Source: Nostoc sp. FACHB-280 (GTDB lineage: Bacteria; Cyanobacteriota; Cyanobacteriia; Cyanobacteriales; Nostocaceae). Taken from it: a stretch of DNA of 64,000 bases. Position 1 is the first letter of the stretch. Each line of letters starts with the position of its first letter. Positions 34,402 to 43,466 of this stretch are shown here, one piece after another. The stretch spans positions 1-64,000 of the forward strand of contig NZ_JACJSD010000023.1 of the NCBI RefSeq assembly GCF_014697615.1, written 5' to 3'. The notes beneath the pieces are model-generated. The model made no database searches and was not told the origin of the DNA. It saw nothing but the letters and a program-made list of their open reading frames with translations. Made by a program: the position numbers and the translations under genes.

Positions 34402-36072
34402 ATGTCTTACATCCCAGAAAATGCACTGATTGTGCAGAGCGATCGCACTATTCTTTTAGAAGTACATTCTCCCAACGCTGCTAAAGCTAGAGAAGCGATC
34501 GCACCTTTCGCTGAACTAATCAAAAGTCCCGAACATATCCACACCTACCAAATTACACCCCTAAGTATTTGGAATGCACGGGCGGCGGGGATGCAGGTGG
34601 AAGCGATGGTAGCGGCGTTGCGGGACTATGCAAAATATCCTATCCCGGAAGCAGTCGCCCAAGAAATCAGCACTTTGGGTAGTCGCTATGGCTTAACGGT
34701 AATTGAACGGGATGGAGATAATTTACTGCTGCGGATAAGTGATCAGCCTTTAGCAGAGTTGCTGTCACGGGATAAACAAGTTGCGCCTTTATTAGGTGAG
34801 CGACTTTCTGAAGTTTGCTTTCAAGTCGCGGCGAGTTTGCGCGGCGTACTCAAACAGGCTTTGTTAGGGGCTGGCTATCCGGCGGAAGATATTGCAGGTT
34901 ATGTTACGGGTGATGCTTTAGCAATACAGTTGCGCGATGAGACACGCACAGGCAAAAAATTTCTGCTGCGGGACTACCAAAGTCAAGCAGCAGAAGCATT
35001 TTATCAGTCGGGAAGAGTACAAGGTGGCAGTGGCGTAATTGTGCTACCCTGCGGTGCAGGTAAGACAATTGTCGGTATGACTGCGATCGCCGCCGTGCAA
35101 GAGAGTACACTTGTACTAACAACTAGTTTAACATCGGTGCGACAGTGGCGGCGGGAATTGTTAGATAAAACAGATTTACCAGAAGATGCGATCGCAGAAT
35201 ACAGTGGCGAAGTCAAAAATACAGGGCCAATTACCTTATCAACTTATCAAATCCTGACTTATCGCCATCAACGCGACGGTGATTTTCCCCACTTTGATTT
35301 ATTTAGTGCGCGTTCTTGGGGTTTAATTATTTACGACGAAGTTCATCTCCTCCCCGCACCAGTTTTCCGCATCACTGCTGAACTGCAAGCCCGTCGCCGC
35401 TTGGGACTCACCGCCACCTTGATTCGGGAAGATGGTAGAGAAGGTGATGTTTTTGCCCTGATTGGGCCGAAACGGTACGATGTTCCCTGGCGCGAATTGG
35501 AAGGTGAAGGTTTTATCGCCACGGCGAGTTGTACGGAAATTCGTGTATCTCAAGATAAAGAACGCCAGATGGAATATGCTTTAGCACCCAGGCGGAATCA
35601 GTTTCGTGTCGCCGCCGAAAATCCGCGCAAGCTGGAAGTTATCAAAGAGTTGTTAGCAAAAGAGTCAGGACACCGCATTTTAATTATTGGCGAATTTCTG
35701 TCGCAATTGGAAGCGATCGCCCAAGTTACCCAACTACCCCTAATCACTGGCAAAACTCCTGAAAAAGAACGAGAAAAACTTTATCAAAGCTTTCGAGAAG
35801 GCGAATTAGGCGGACTAGTTTTATCCAGAGTTGGTAACTTTGCCATTGATTTACCCGATGCAGATGTTCTCATTCAAGTATCTGGTAAATATGGTTCTCG
35901 CCAAGAAGAAGCCCAGCGTTTGGGTAGAGTTTTACGTCCTAAATCTGATGGTCGTCCCGCGCAATTTTATACTTTAGTTTCACTGCGTACTTGTGAGGAA
36001 GATTTTGCCCGTCATCGTCAGTTATTTTTAACTGAGCAAGGCTATAGTTATCAAATTGAAATTATTGATTAA
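34402..36072 (+). CDS. XPB/Rad25-type superfamily 2 DNA helicase
   Basis: The 556-residue helicase belongs to the XPB group. Residues 1-160 are an N-terminal helicase-associated module, then 'LRDYQSQAAEAFYQSG' (Q-like region), Walker A PCGAGKT at 216-222, the DEVH box at 312-315, motif 'LGLTATLIREDG' at 334-345 that includes the XPB-specific RED triplet, and 'GKTPEKEREKLYQSFREGE', 'LPDADVLIQVSGKYGSRQEEAQRLGRVLRP' in the second RecA domain (motif VI). XPB unwinds DNA 3' to 5' in nucleotide excision repair and transcription in eukaryotes; bacterial homologues are of uncertain role. The archaeal partner Bax1 is not adjacent; the 612-residue protein upstream is the candidate partner. Confidence 0.92.
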   Translation: MSYIPENALIVQSDRTILLEVHSPNAAKAREAIAPFAELIKSPEHIHTYQITPLSIWNARAAGMQVEAMVAALRDYAKYPIPEAVAQEISTLGSRYGLTVIERDGDNLLLRISDQPLAELLSRDKQVAPLLGERLSEVCFQVAASLRGVLKQALLGAGYPAEDIAGYVTGDALAIQLRDETRTGKKFLLRDYQSQAAEAFYQSGRVQGGSGVIVLPCGAGKTIVGMTAIAAVQESTLVLTTSLTSVRQWRRELLDKTDLPEDAIAEYSGEVKNTGPITLSTYQILTYRHQRDGDFPHFDLFSARSWGLIIYDEVHLLPAPVFRITAELQARRRLGLTATLIREDGREGDVFALIGPKRYDVPWRELEGEGFIATASCTEIRVSQDKERQMEYALAPRRNQFRVAAENPRKLEVIKELLAKESGHRILIIGEFLSQLEAIAQVTQLPLITGKTPEKEREKLYQSFREGELGGLVLSRVGNFAIDLPDADVLIQVSGKYGSRQEEAQRLGRVLRPKSDGRPAQFYTLVSLRTCEEDFARHRQLFLTEQGYSYQIEIID

Positions 36073-36375
36073 TTGAAAATTAAAAAGCAGATATACAGCA
36101 ATCCTAGACGAGTCGTTAAAAACATAGATGTGGAAACGAACCGCCCTCCGGGTTCAGCAGTTCCTCATGGGGGAAACCCCCAAGACCGGACTGCTTCACC
36201 AAGAACGCCAAGGAAGCAAAGGTAAGAAAGAAGAAAAAGATATAGAAATTTTACAAATGATTTAGGACTGCTATATGGCAATCTTCAATGATATATAAAC
36301 ATCTCTCTACCTTGTTTCCCTATGTTTTCCTTGTCTCTTTTGTTCATTTCTCAAATAGTACTGCTATAGGTATTT
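36073..36375. repeat. Gene-free spacer with cruciform repeat
   Basis: At about 36140-36200 a repeat element contains the perfect hairpin TGGGGGAAACCCCCA flanked by AGCAGT...ACTGCT, so a two-level cruciform can form. It is followed by A/G-rich sequence. The unit ('ccgccctccgggttcagcag') is one I associate with dispersed Nostoc intergenic repeats. No gene is visible. Confidence 0.6.
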
Positions 36376-36558
36376 ATGAACAGCAAGCCCAATTATAAAG
36401 CAATGTCCCTAGAGGAGTTAAGAAAGTATATTTTAGAACATCGTGATGATGATGATGCTGTACACGAAGCTGTTTTACGCATTCAACAAGACGGTACAAC
36501 AGTCAATACTGATGAGTTTATTGAAATAGTAAAACAACGCTTAGAAATTCAACAATGA
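36376..36558 (+). CDS. Small conserved acidic protein (DUF6887-like)
   Basis: The 60-residue protein has the pattern 'MSLEELRKYILEHRDDDDAVHEAVLRIQQDG', resembling a small cyanobacterial family (DUF6887-like) often present in several copies and sometimes paired with another small protein. It is acidic, probably helical, with no metal or enzyme motif. The downstream DNA does not show a partner. The family call is from memory of the motif and moderately sure; function unknown. Confidence 0.55.
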   Translation: MNSKPNYKAMSLEELRKYILEHRDDDDAVHEAVLRIQQDGTTVNTDEFIEIVKQRLEIQQ

Positions 36559-36682
36559 GTAATCAGAATCGTTGTTAAAGTCACTGCTAACTTTCACCTC
36601 ATTACATCCAAGACTAATTACTAAACTCTTTTTTACTTCTACCTCTGGTTGGTGAGCGTAGACGAACCACTACCTCCTACAC

Positions 36683-38026
36683 CTACAAAGTGTAGGTAAA
36701 ATCATTGACTAACATCCCAGGCACTAAACTACCACCTAATTTACGGTTTTCATAAGTGTCAACTTCAGGAATAAATTCTTGGAAATTAGTGAAATCGACT
36801 AAATTTTCTCCCCAAAAACGATAGAGACTGTCGTCAAAGCGGAGATTTTCGATGGGTGCAACGATTTCGCCGTTCTCTACCCAAAAACAGGCGTAACGGG
36901 TCATACCTGTAATTCTACCTGTGGGGCGATCGCTCCAATTTAAATAATGTAAATTCGAGACGTATAACCCTGTATCTAAGCTGGATAAAATCTGCTCAAA
37001 TTTTAAATTTCCTGGACTGATTTCTGGCGTGCGTAAGGTTTCGGAACTGTTAGCACCATTAGCAGTTTTTTGATATTCTTTGGCAGTGCGCGAGTTAACT
37101 AAGCTATTTACTAATAAGCCATTGTCAATTATCGCTAACTCTGGTGCTGCCATTTCCCCTAGTTCATTAAAGCGTGGTACTAAGCCTAATTGAAAGTTTT
37201 CTTTTAAGCTAAATTTGGCAGATAACTGTTTTTCTTTACGAGATAAAGCAGCTAAAGCACTGTTTCCTTGTTGGATATCTGCTTCACTGACAGCACCCCA
37301 AGAAAGCATCTGTAATAAATCAGCCACAGCCGCAGGTGCAAAATAAGTTTTATACTGCCCTCTAGGTAACTCTTTTGCTGGATGTGATAGCAACTTTATT
37401 TGTTTTTTTGCTTCGTTGATTTTTGCTGCGTAACTTGCTACATCCCAATTATTACCAGCAAATGTACCTTTTACAGCTTTACCCGAATTAATAAACAATG
37501 AATAATCTAGTGTGAAAGTATCGGTGGCAAACCAATGCTTTTGACCACTAGAATCGCCATAAGCTTTAATTACTATACCCCCAGCATAAATACCAGTAAA
37601 ATCGAGTTCTGTGACTTCTGCTAAGATGCTAGAAACTACGGCTTCTGGTGCTAATAAATTACTATGATGAACTTCCCTACTCGTATTATTGCCGGAAGGC
37701 AAAACTAAATAAGGGTCAATCGGTAATATAGTTATTTCATCGCGTAATTCTTGTAAAGCTTGATGTGCTTTTTGCCAATCTTTTTCCCAATTGCCGGTAA
37801 AGGGAAACTGTCTAGAACTACTGCGTTGCTCTGCCATTAAAGTTAGTTCAATCGACCCATCAGCTACACAGCCAGTTTGTCTAACTTTCGCATGATTAAA
37901 CCGCGTAAATTGACTTTGTTCGCTGCTGAGTTTGAGGGTAAATTCCTCATGCTCTAATTTTTTGATGAGCAGAGTTTCTAACAACTGATTAAAGCTAGAT
38001 TCTAAAGCAGTTAATTCTTGTTTCAT
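36683..38026 (-). CDS. tldE: TldE/PmbA-family protein (non-catalytic partner of TldD)
   Basis: The 447-residue protein belongs to the TldD/TldE (PmbA) family, whose members form a hetero-complex that degrades unfolded or modified peptides. It lacks the HExxxH motif, which identifies it as the TldE-like partner. 'ILPIDPYLVLPSG', 'YAGGIVIKAYGDSSG' and the late 'TGMTRYACFWVENGEIV' are typical, as is the Gly-rich C-terminal 'GSLVPGMLVNDFTY'. I chose the ATG at 38026 over an upstream start that adds a hydrophobic stretch without conservation. It follows tldD in transcription, with repeats in the 113-base gap. Confidence 0.85.
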   Translation of the reverse strand: MKQELTALESSFNQLLETLLIKKLEHEEFTLKLSSEQSQFTRFNHAKVRQTGCVADGSIELTLMAEQRSSSRQFPFTGNWEKDWQKAHQALQELRDEITILPIDPYLVLPSGNNTSREVHHSNLLAPEAVVSSILAEVTELDFTGIYAGGIVIKAYGDSSGQKHWFATDTFTLDYSLFINSGKAVKGTFAGNNWDVASYAAKINEAKKQIKLLSHPAKELPRGQYKTYFAPAAVADLLQMLSWGAVSEADIQQGNSALAALSRKEKQLSAKFSLKENFQLGLVPRFNELGEMAAPELAIIDNGLLVNSLVNSRTAKEYQKTANGANSSETLRTPEISPGNLKFEQILSSLDTGLYVSNLHYLNWSDRPTGRITGMTRYACFWVENGEIVAPIENLRFDDSLYRFWGENLVDFTNFQEFIPEVDTYENRKLGGSLVPGMLVNDFTYTL

Positions 38027-38079
38027 TGGTATGACACACTTGACAAGGAAAATGAGATGGAAGCAAGGGCGATAATAAA

Positions 38080-38136
38080 AACTTAGCACTCAGCACGGGC
38101 TAAACGCCCCGCTACCGCTAACAGCACTCAGCACTT
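38080..38136. repeat. Repeats between tldD and tldE
   Basis: Two CACTCAG heptad fragments surround 'gggctaaacgccccgctaccgctaac', a phrase that contains the GGGC...GCCC hairpin and is a recurrent Nostoc-type spacer element. It interrupts an otherwise plain operon. Confidence 0.6.
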
Positions 38137-38139
38137 TCT

Positions 38140-39579
38140 TCAACTCCCTCCCCCAAAGACTTCAACATTAGCAAATACACAAACTGGTGAACCATGTCCT
38201 ACCCAAATTGCTTGGTTTGGTTCGCCTTTACCACAGTATGGAGTGCCGTACATTTGCCAGCTATCTTGATTGCCGATTTTGATTAAGCTGTGCCAAAATT
38301 CTGGGGTTGTGGCGCGATAGTTGGGGTTGCGGAGGGTTTTGGTGAGTTTGCCATTTTCAATTAATTTGGCATATTCGCAGCCAAATTGGAATTTATAACG
38401 GCGATCGTCAATTGACCAAGAACGATTTGATTCCATGTAAACGCCATGTTCTATGTCGCTGATGATTTCTGCAAAGGTCGCGTTTCCTGCTTCTAGGTTT
38501 AAGTTAGCCATACGGTCAATTGCTGGGCGATTCCAGGAACAAGCACGGGCGCAAGCTACTCCAGGGACTCCGGCTCTGGCTTGACTTTCTAAACTGCCTA
38601 AACCCCGTTGTAATACGCCTTCTTTAATCACATATTCCCGTGTAGCAACTGCGCCAGTATCATCAAAACCATAGCTGGCATACTCACCCGGCACTGTGGG
38701 GTCAAAGGTAATATTCATTAATGGCGAACCGTAGACTAGCTGACCAAAATCTTGGGTGGAGACAAAGCTACCGCCAGCATAGTTGCGCTCATCGCCTAAA
38801 ATTCGGTCGATTTCTAGGGGATGTCCGACGCTTTCATGAATTTGCAGCATCATTTGGTCTGGGGCTAAGACCAAGTTGGTACAGGTATTGGGGCATTCTT
38901 CGGCGGTTAACAGTTCTAGAGCTTGTTCTCCTACTTGCTGTACCCGTTGCCATAGATGTTCTTGTCTTAAAACTTCCCATCCACCTTGATAACAATGCGC
39001 TTGCCAACCGTTGTTTGTACGCTGTTGGACAATTGCGCCGTCTTGGGCGATCGCACCATAATTAGTCCCTAAAGAAATAAACTTTTGATATACTTCTGAA
39101 CCATTGCTGCTGACAAACCAGCTTTCTCTCTCACTGGTGCTGATGCTGGCTGTGGTTTGGACAATTTTGTCGTGTACTTTTAGCGTCCGGCACATCCGCA
39201 CCAACAAATCATTGATTTCTCCGGGACTCAGCGTGTCTAAGGGTTCTAAAAATGGCGAGTTGTATTCACCAACAACTTTAGGACGTTCGGTTTCTTTAAA
39301 CGGATATATCCACCATTTACTAGCAGCAAGTGCTTGTTTATAGGCGATTTGTGCCGCAGATTCTAAAGATTCTAGTTCTAATGAGTTGGTAGCTGCATAA
39401 CCCAGACAGCCATTCACCAAAACTTCGATCATGGCTCCCTCAGTGGTAGATTTACCGTTAGCCTGGGGTATACCATCGCGCACATAACGGTTGGCGGCTG
39501 TTTCTCTGACGGCTCTGATCCCGATCCAATCAGCCGGAATATGAAAACTAGCGATCGCTTTTGTTAATTCAGACCACAT
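38140..39579 (-). CDS. tldD: TldD zinc metalloprotease
   Basis: The 479-residue protein is the catalytic TldD subunit. The zinc motif HESVGH is at about residues 248-253 within 'QIHESVGHPLEIDRILG', a hallmark HExxxH, and a distal Cys-rich stretch 'GVACARACSWNRPAIDRMANLNLEAG' follows, where the third zinc ligand is found in family members. Known TldD/E complexes are peptidases acting on unfolded peptides, on CcdA and in microcin B17 maturation; no natural-product genes are adjacent, so a housekeeping proteolysis role is more likely. I chose the ATG at 39579, at 'MWSELTKAI', over a start 31 codons earlier. Confidence 0.88.
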   Translation of the reverse strand: MWSELTKAIASFHIPADWIGIRAVRETAANRYVRDGIPQANGKSTTEGAMIEVLVNGCLGYAATNSLELESLESAAQIAYKQALAASKWWIYPFKETERPKVVGEYNSPFLEPLDTLSPGEINDLLVRMCRTLKVHDKIVQTTASISTSERESWFVSSNGSEVYQKFISLGTNYGAIAQDGAIVQQRTNNGWQAHCYQGGWEVLRQEHLWQRVQQVGEQALELLTAEECPNTCTNLVLAPDQMMLQIHESVGHPLEIDRILGDERNYAGGSFVSTQDFGQLVYGSPLMNITFDPTVPGEYASYGFDDTGAVATREYVIKEGVLQRGLGSLESQARAGVPGVACARACSWNRPAIDRMANLNLEAGNATFAEIISDIEHGVYMESNRSWSIDDRRYKFQFGCEYAKLIENGKLTKTLRNPNYRATTPEFWHSLIKIGNQDSWQMYGTPYCGKGEPNQAIWVGHGSPVCVFANVEVFGGGS

Positions 39580-40092
39580 AATAATTGAAAGGTAAATTTC
39601 CTGATTTTGTAATTGACAATTTCGTTTTTTTATGGGTTTTTTCTGTTTTACTAATTCCGTATTAGCTATCAACTAACCAGATATTAGGCAAACTCTGTAA
39701 TATACTCTGCTTTTCTTAAAAGCTGGAAAATTTTTATGTTTTTTAACAAAATTGGTTGTATTTGATACTAATTTGTATCGCGTAACTTTTACCCTAATCG
39801 CTGTAAATTATCAGACCTGACCTGCTTTTTCAAGACTGTTATGACCACACAGTCTCAAAGTTAAATTTAGTGCAATAATGCAGAAACCAGCCATTAATCA
39901 AGAAAGTTGTAAATTCCAGAAGAAATTGGTTGCTAAGTAATGTCATGAAAATATAACATTACTTCTATATATCGGTTTTGGGTGATGAAAATTTACCAAA
40001 ATAATGGCTTTTGTAGTTGAGTTTTTTTCCTCAAATAAATCGCAATGTGAAGTTTACAAAAGTCGAAATATAGTAATCATAGTTGATTTATC

Positions 40093-40124
40093 AATTCTGA
40101 ATTCAGGAGTCAGAATTCAGAATT
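40093..40124. repeat. Perfect 12-bp inverted repeat
   Basis: AATTCTGAATTC and its reverse complement GAATTCAGAATT enclose 8 bases. The phrase 'attcaggagtcagaattcag' appears again near 24262, so it is dispersed. It is not followed by a T-run. Confidence 0.7.
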
Positions 40125-40268
40125 AAATTCTGTGTGGCGACAATTACTAGATAGATTGCTATCTAATTAGTCTGTTGCGTTGATTGGTTGATTAATTGTT
40201 AGTTGAGACTGGGTGTAGGGGTGTATGGTTTTTTTCCGATTCAAACCTTAACCGTGAAAACTATTCTC

Positions 40269-40298
40269 AGTAGAGACGTTGTACATAACGTCTCTACT
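40269..40298. repeat. Perfect 12-bp inverted repeat (GTAGAGACGTT type)
   Basis: AGTAGAGACGTT and AACGTCTCTACT form a 12-base perfect stem with a 6-base loop. It lies 75 bases past the cysS stop and could serve as its terminator, though the following DNA on that strand is only partly T-rich. Copies of this unit are common in Nostoc-type spacers. Confidence 0.7.
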
Positions 40299-40372
40299 TT
40301 AGAGAAATATCCAATTTTCGAGAGAGATATTTTTCTTTTTCCCCCTGTTCCCTGCCCACTGCCTAAAAGTCC

Positions 40373-41815
40373 CTAACTCCTATGCCAGCGTATACCTTCA
40401 GAACTATCAATTAAGGTAATACCTTTGGCTTGTAGTTCATTGCGGATGCGATCGCCTTCGGCAAAATTCCGCGCTTTTCTGGCGGCTTGGCGTTGTTGAA
40501 TTAAATCTTCAATTTCCGCATCACTTAAACCATCATTTACAGTAGTTTCTGCCTCTGGCTGGGCGGTTAAACCTAAAACCTCTGCTAAAGTAACGAGTGT
40601 TTGCCATTGTTTTTGCAGTTCATCGGCGGGTGTGTCAGTTTTGCCTTCATGAACGATAATATTTCCTTCACGGCGGAGTTCTTTGGCTAATTCAAACAAC
40701 ACCGATACCCCACCAGGGAAATTAAAGTCATCGTTGACAGCTTCTTTGAAACGTTCAACAAATTCAGGGAGTGGCGAAGAATTTACTTCCCAGCCAAGTT
40801 GTTTGCCGTATTGATGACCAAACAGTAAACCTTCTTTGAGGGTGTGCCAACCGTTGGTGGCAGCAGCGATCGCATCATCGGTAAAATCAAGAGGCTTACG
40901 ATATTGCGCCATCAAGACAAATAAGCGTAGTGCCATTGGGTCAACATTGCGATCAAGCAAGTCGCGGATGGTGGTAAAGTTGCCCAAAGACTTGGACATT
41001 TTCTCACCGTCCACCTTTACCATACCGTTGTGTAACCAGTAATTTGCTAAAGGCTTACCTGTGACGGCTTCCGATTGAGCAATTTCATTTTCGTGGTGAG
41101 GGAAAATTAAGTCAGCACCGCCAGCATGAATATCTATTGTCTCACCCAAGCGATCGCGCACCATCGCCGAGCATTCAATATGCCATCCCGGACGGCCAGC
41201 ACCCCAAGGTGATTCCCAAGCAGGTTCGCCGGGTTTGGCGGCTTTCCACAAGGCAAAATCAAAGGGGTCTTTTTTCTTCTGATACTCTGGGTCTTCTATA
41301 TTAACGCGATCGCTTGCTCCAGCCTGCATATCTTCCAACTTGCGACCAGAAAGCTTACCATACTCACCAAACTGGCGCACAGCATAGTAAACATCCCCAT
41401 CAGAAGGGTAAGCAAAGCCTTTATTTTCCAACTCATGAATTAATCGCTGAATCCCGTTCATTGTATGTGTCGCGCGGGGATATTCATCAGCTTCTTTAAT
41501 TCCTAAGCGTGCCATATCTTCAAAATATGCCTTGATGAACCGTTCCGCTACAGTTTCCATTGATGAATGTTCTTGTCGGGCGCGGTTGAGAATTTTGTCA
41601 TCAACATCAGTAAAATTCTGCACATAGCGCACTTCATAACCGATAAACTGGAGATAGCGGCGCACAACATCCCAAACAATGCAAGCTCTAGCATGACCCA
41701 AATGACAGTAGTCATAGACCGTCACGCCGCAGTAATACATCTTAACCTTGCCTGGTTCGACTGTTTCAAACGGTTCTTGACGACGGGTGAGGGTATTGTA
41801 AACAGTTAGGGTCAT
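40373..41815 (-). CDS. cysS: Cysteinyl-tRNA synthetase
   Basis: The 480-residue class I synthetase charges tRNA-Cys. The HIGH-like motif is in '[20 protein letters not shown]', with zinc-binding cysteines at 'YYCGVTVYD' and 'WHIECSAM', His at '[11 protein letters not shown]', and the KMSKS loop '[14 protein letters not shown]'. The C-terminal alpha region ends '[22 protein letters not shown]', as in family members. I chose the ATG at 41815 ('[14 protein letters not shown]'); an upstream TTG/ATG would add 23 unconserved residues. No T-box is expected in cyanobacteria and none is visible. Confidence 0.95.
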   Translation of the reverse strand: MTLTVYNTLTRRQEPFETVEPGKVKMYYCGVTVYDYCHLGHARACIVWDVVRRYLQFIGYEVRYVQNFTDVDDKILNRARQEHSSMETVAERFIKAYFEDMARLGIKEADEYPRATHTMNGIQRLIHELENKGFAYPSDGDVYYAVRQFGEYGKLSGRKLEDMQAGASDRVNIEDPEYQKKKDPFDFALWKAAKPGEPAWESPWGAGRPGWHIECSAMVRDRLGETIDIHAGGADLIFPHHENEIAQSEAVTGKPLANYWLHNGMVKVDGEKMSKSLGNFTTIRDLLDRNVDPMALRLFVLMAQYRKPLDFTDDAIAAATNGWHTLKEGLLFGHQYGKQLGWEVNSSPLPEFVERFKEAVNDDFNFPGGVSVLFELAKELRREGNIIVHEGKTDTPADELQKQWQTLVTLAEVLGLTAQPEAETTVNDGLSDAEIEDLIQQRQAARKARNFAEGDRIRNELQAKGITLIDSSEGIRWHRS

Positions 41816-42004
41816 AACAGAGTAATGCTGCAATAGAGGGATACGCAATAATAGGGTAAAACAACTGGAAAGTTTATCCAGCATCCCTATGCTAGTGTTT
41901 TCTGGACTATCTGCGCTACCCTTTGTAAATGTTAGAGAAATATGAGTGAAAAGAATTTGGATAAGGCGTATAAGGGTGTAATGATTTTAAACACCTACAC
42001 CCCC

Positions 42005-42155
42005 AGGACTTACGCATCAAAATTTTCTGTGGGGATTGGGTGTGAGGGTGAAAGGGTATGGGGTGTAAGGGTTTTGGATAATTACACCCTTACACCCTCA
42101 TACCCCTGCACCCTGTTCTAAAACCTTATTTTTTCGTTTTTTTGCGTAAGTCCTA
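42005..42155. repeat. MITE-like element with perfect 12-bp terminal inverted repeats
   Basis: AGGACTTACGCA at 42005-42016 and TGCGTAAGTCCT at 42144-42155 are perfect inverted copies enclosing 127 bases rich in GGGTGT/ACACCC units that can pair internally. It lies in the divergent spacer between cysS and the COG0523 gene (41816-42248), which otherwise contains no gene. The element is not coding. Relatives are at 296-377 and, degenerate, at 54886-55015. Confidence 0.75.
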
Positions 42156-42248
42156 ACCCCTAAACCCTGATTTCCTTACACCCGACCCCAACGGGTAGCC
42201 GCAACTTAGAAAAGTTTTCTATTTTTTGATTTGTTTGATAATCGCGTT

Positions 42249-43397
42249 ATGCAATCAGCAGTGAATTCTGAATCTCAATCAATGGATGCGCCAAAACAAG
42301 GTTTACCAGTCACGATTATTACTGGATTTCTTGGTAGCGGCAAAACGACCTTACTAAATCATATTCTCACAAACCAACAAGGTTTAAAAACTGCCGTGTT
42401 GGTGAATGAGTTTGGTGAAATTGGCATTGACAACGAGTTAATTATTGCCACCGATGATAATAACAATATGGTGGAATTAAGTAACGGTTGTATCTGCTGT
42501 ACAATCAATAATGATTTAGTGGATGCCGTTTATAAAGTATTAGAACGGGAAGAAAAACTAGATTATCTAGTCGTAGAAACCACCGGACTAGCAGATCCGC
42601 TACCAGTTGCCTTAACATTTTTAGGCACAGAACTGCGAGATTTAACTCGTCTAGATTCGATTATCACTGTCGTAGATGCAGCTAATTACAGCTTAGATTT
42701 ATTCAACTCCCAAGCAGCTTACAGCCAAATTGCTTACGGTGATGTGATTTTGTTGAATAAAACAGATTTGGTTGATGAAGCAACTTTGACTCAGTTAGAA
42801 GCAAAAATCAACGAAGTCAAAGAAGGTGCGAGAATTTTGCGTACCAAGCGATCGCAAGTACCACTCGCCTTAATTCTCAGTGTAGGATTATTTGAGTCTG
42901 ATAAGTATTTTGACACCGTTGATGAGCATGATCATCATGATCATGACCATCACGACCATGACCACGACCATTCAACCTGCGGTCACGACCATCACGACCA
43001 CGACCACGACCACTCAACCTGCGGTCACGACCATCACGACCACGACCATCATCACCACCATCATTCCGACCATTTAGAAAATGATGGCTTCACTTCCATA
43101 TCCTTCCAAAGCGACAAGCCATTTTCTATTAGGAAGTTCCAGTATTTCCTAGATAACCAACTACCCACAAACATTTTCCGTGCTAAGGGTGTAATGTGGT
43201 TTGATGAAAGTCCCAAACGCCACATTTTCCACCTCTGCGGTAAACGCTTCACCTTAGATGATGACGAGTGGAAAGGCGAACCCAAAAACCAACTTGTGCT
43301 AATTGGTCAAAATCTCGACCGCGAAACTTTACTAGCACAAATAGAAAACTGTGTTTGTCTACCTTCCGTCAGTCGTGGTAAAGGCTTCGGAAAGTAA
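42249..43397 (+). CDS. COG0523/CobW-family metal-chaperone GTPase with His-rich loop
   Basis: The 382-residue G3E GTPase has Walker A GFLGSGKTTLLN at about 24-35, the metal-binding CxCC as 'SNGCICCTINND', 'ETTGLADP', and the base-specific 'NKTDL'. An inserted loop of ~50 residues (about 225-275) consists of DHxHDH repeats with two STCG boxes, presumably binding zinc or another metal. The CobW C-terminal domain follows. Family members deliver Zn, Co or Ni to apo-enzymes; zinc is most likely, but no clear Zur box was found (see rejected list). I chose the ATG at 42249. It is 66 bases upstream of dtd. Confidence 0.88.
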   Translation: MQSAVNSESQSMDAPKQGLPVTIITGFLGSGKTTLLNHILTNQQGLKTAVLVNEFGEIGIDNELIIATDDNNNMVELSNGCICCTINNDLVDAVYKVLEREEKLDYLVVETTGLADPLPVALTFLGTELRDLTRLDSIITVVDAANYSLDLFNSQAAYSQIAYGDVILLNKTDLVDEATLTQLEAKINEVKEGARILRTKRSQVPLALILSVGLFESDKYFDTVDEHDHHDHDHHDHDHDHSTCGHDHHDHDHDHSTCGHDHHDHDHHHHHHSDHLENDGFTSISFQSDKPFSIRKFQYFLDNQLPTNIFRAKGVMWFDESPKRHIFHLCGKRFTLDDDEWKGEPKNQLVLIGQNLDRETLLAQIENCVCLPSVSRGKGFGK

Positions 43398-43466
43398 AAA
43401 GTTAAAAGTCAAAAGTCAAAAACATTTCTTTTTACTTTTTCCCTTTTACTTTTTACTTTATTTATG
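43396..43466. repeat. Heptad repeats between the COG0523 gene and dtd
   Basis: AAAAAGT/TAAAAGT/CAAAAGT units begin inside the stop codon region of the upstream gene, and TTTTACT/TTTTCCC/TTTTACT units run to the dtd start, whose ATG (43464) overlaps the last unit. The two halves are reverse complements in type and could form a hairpin across the spacer. Confidence 0.7.

Larger units (their letters stand above)
39580..40372. other. Large spacer with several inverted repeats
   Basis: No gene is seen in this near-800-base gap. It holds three hairpins: AAGTAATGT/ACATTACTT at 39936-39965; AATTCTGAATTC/GAATTCAGAATT at 40093-40124; and AGTAGAGACGTT/AACGTCTCTACT at 40269-40298. The last is a common Nostoc-type element. 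The second recurs as a fragment near 24262. The promoter of tldD should lie next to 39600. Confidence 0.5.

Noticed and set aside
31477-36072. Interpretation of the XPB locus as an archaeal-type XPB-Bax1 nuclease pair
   Set aside because: No Bax1 nuclease motif is seen in the 612-residue protein, and the embedded Uma2 gene is on the other strand.
38721-39343. Plus-strand frames within tldD
   Set aside because: Shadows of the tldD coding sequence with an Arg/Leu-rich composition and no start signal.
42237-42256. Possible Zur operator at the start of the COG0523 gene (TTGATAATCGCGTTATGCAA)
   Set aside because: The left half resembles the Anabaena Zur box but the right half does not, and the site covers the start codon rather than a promoter. 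Too weak to call.
42892-43077. A 61-codon open frame inside the His-rich region of the COG0523 gene, +1 frame
   Set aside because: It consists of Thr/Ile repeats made by reading the His-loop repeat in the wrong frame; no ribosome binding site or domain.
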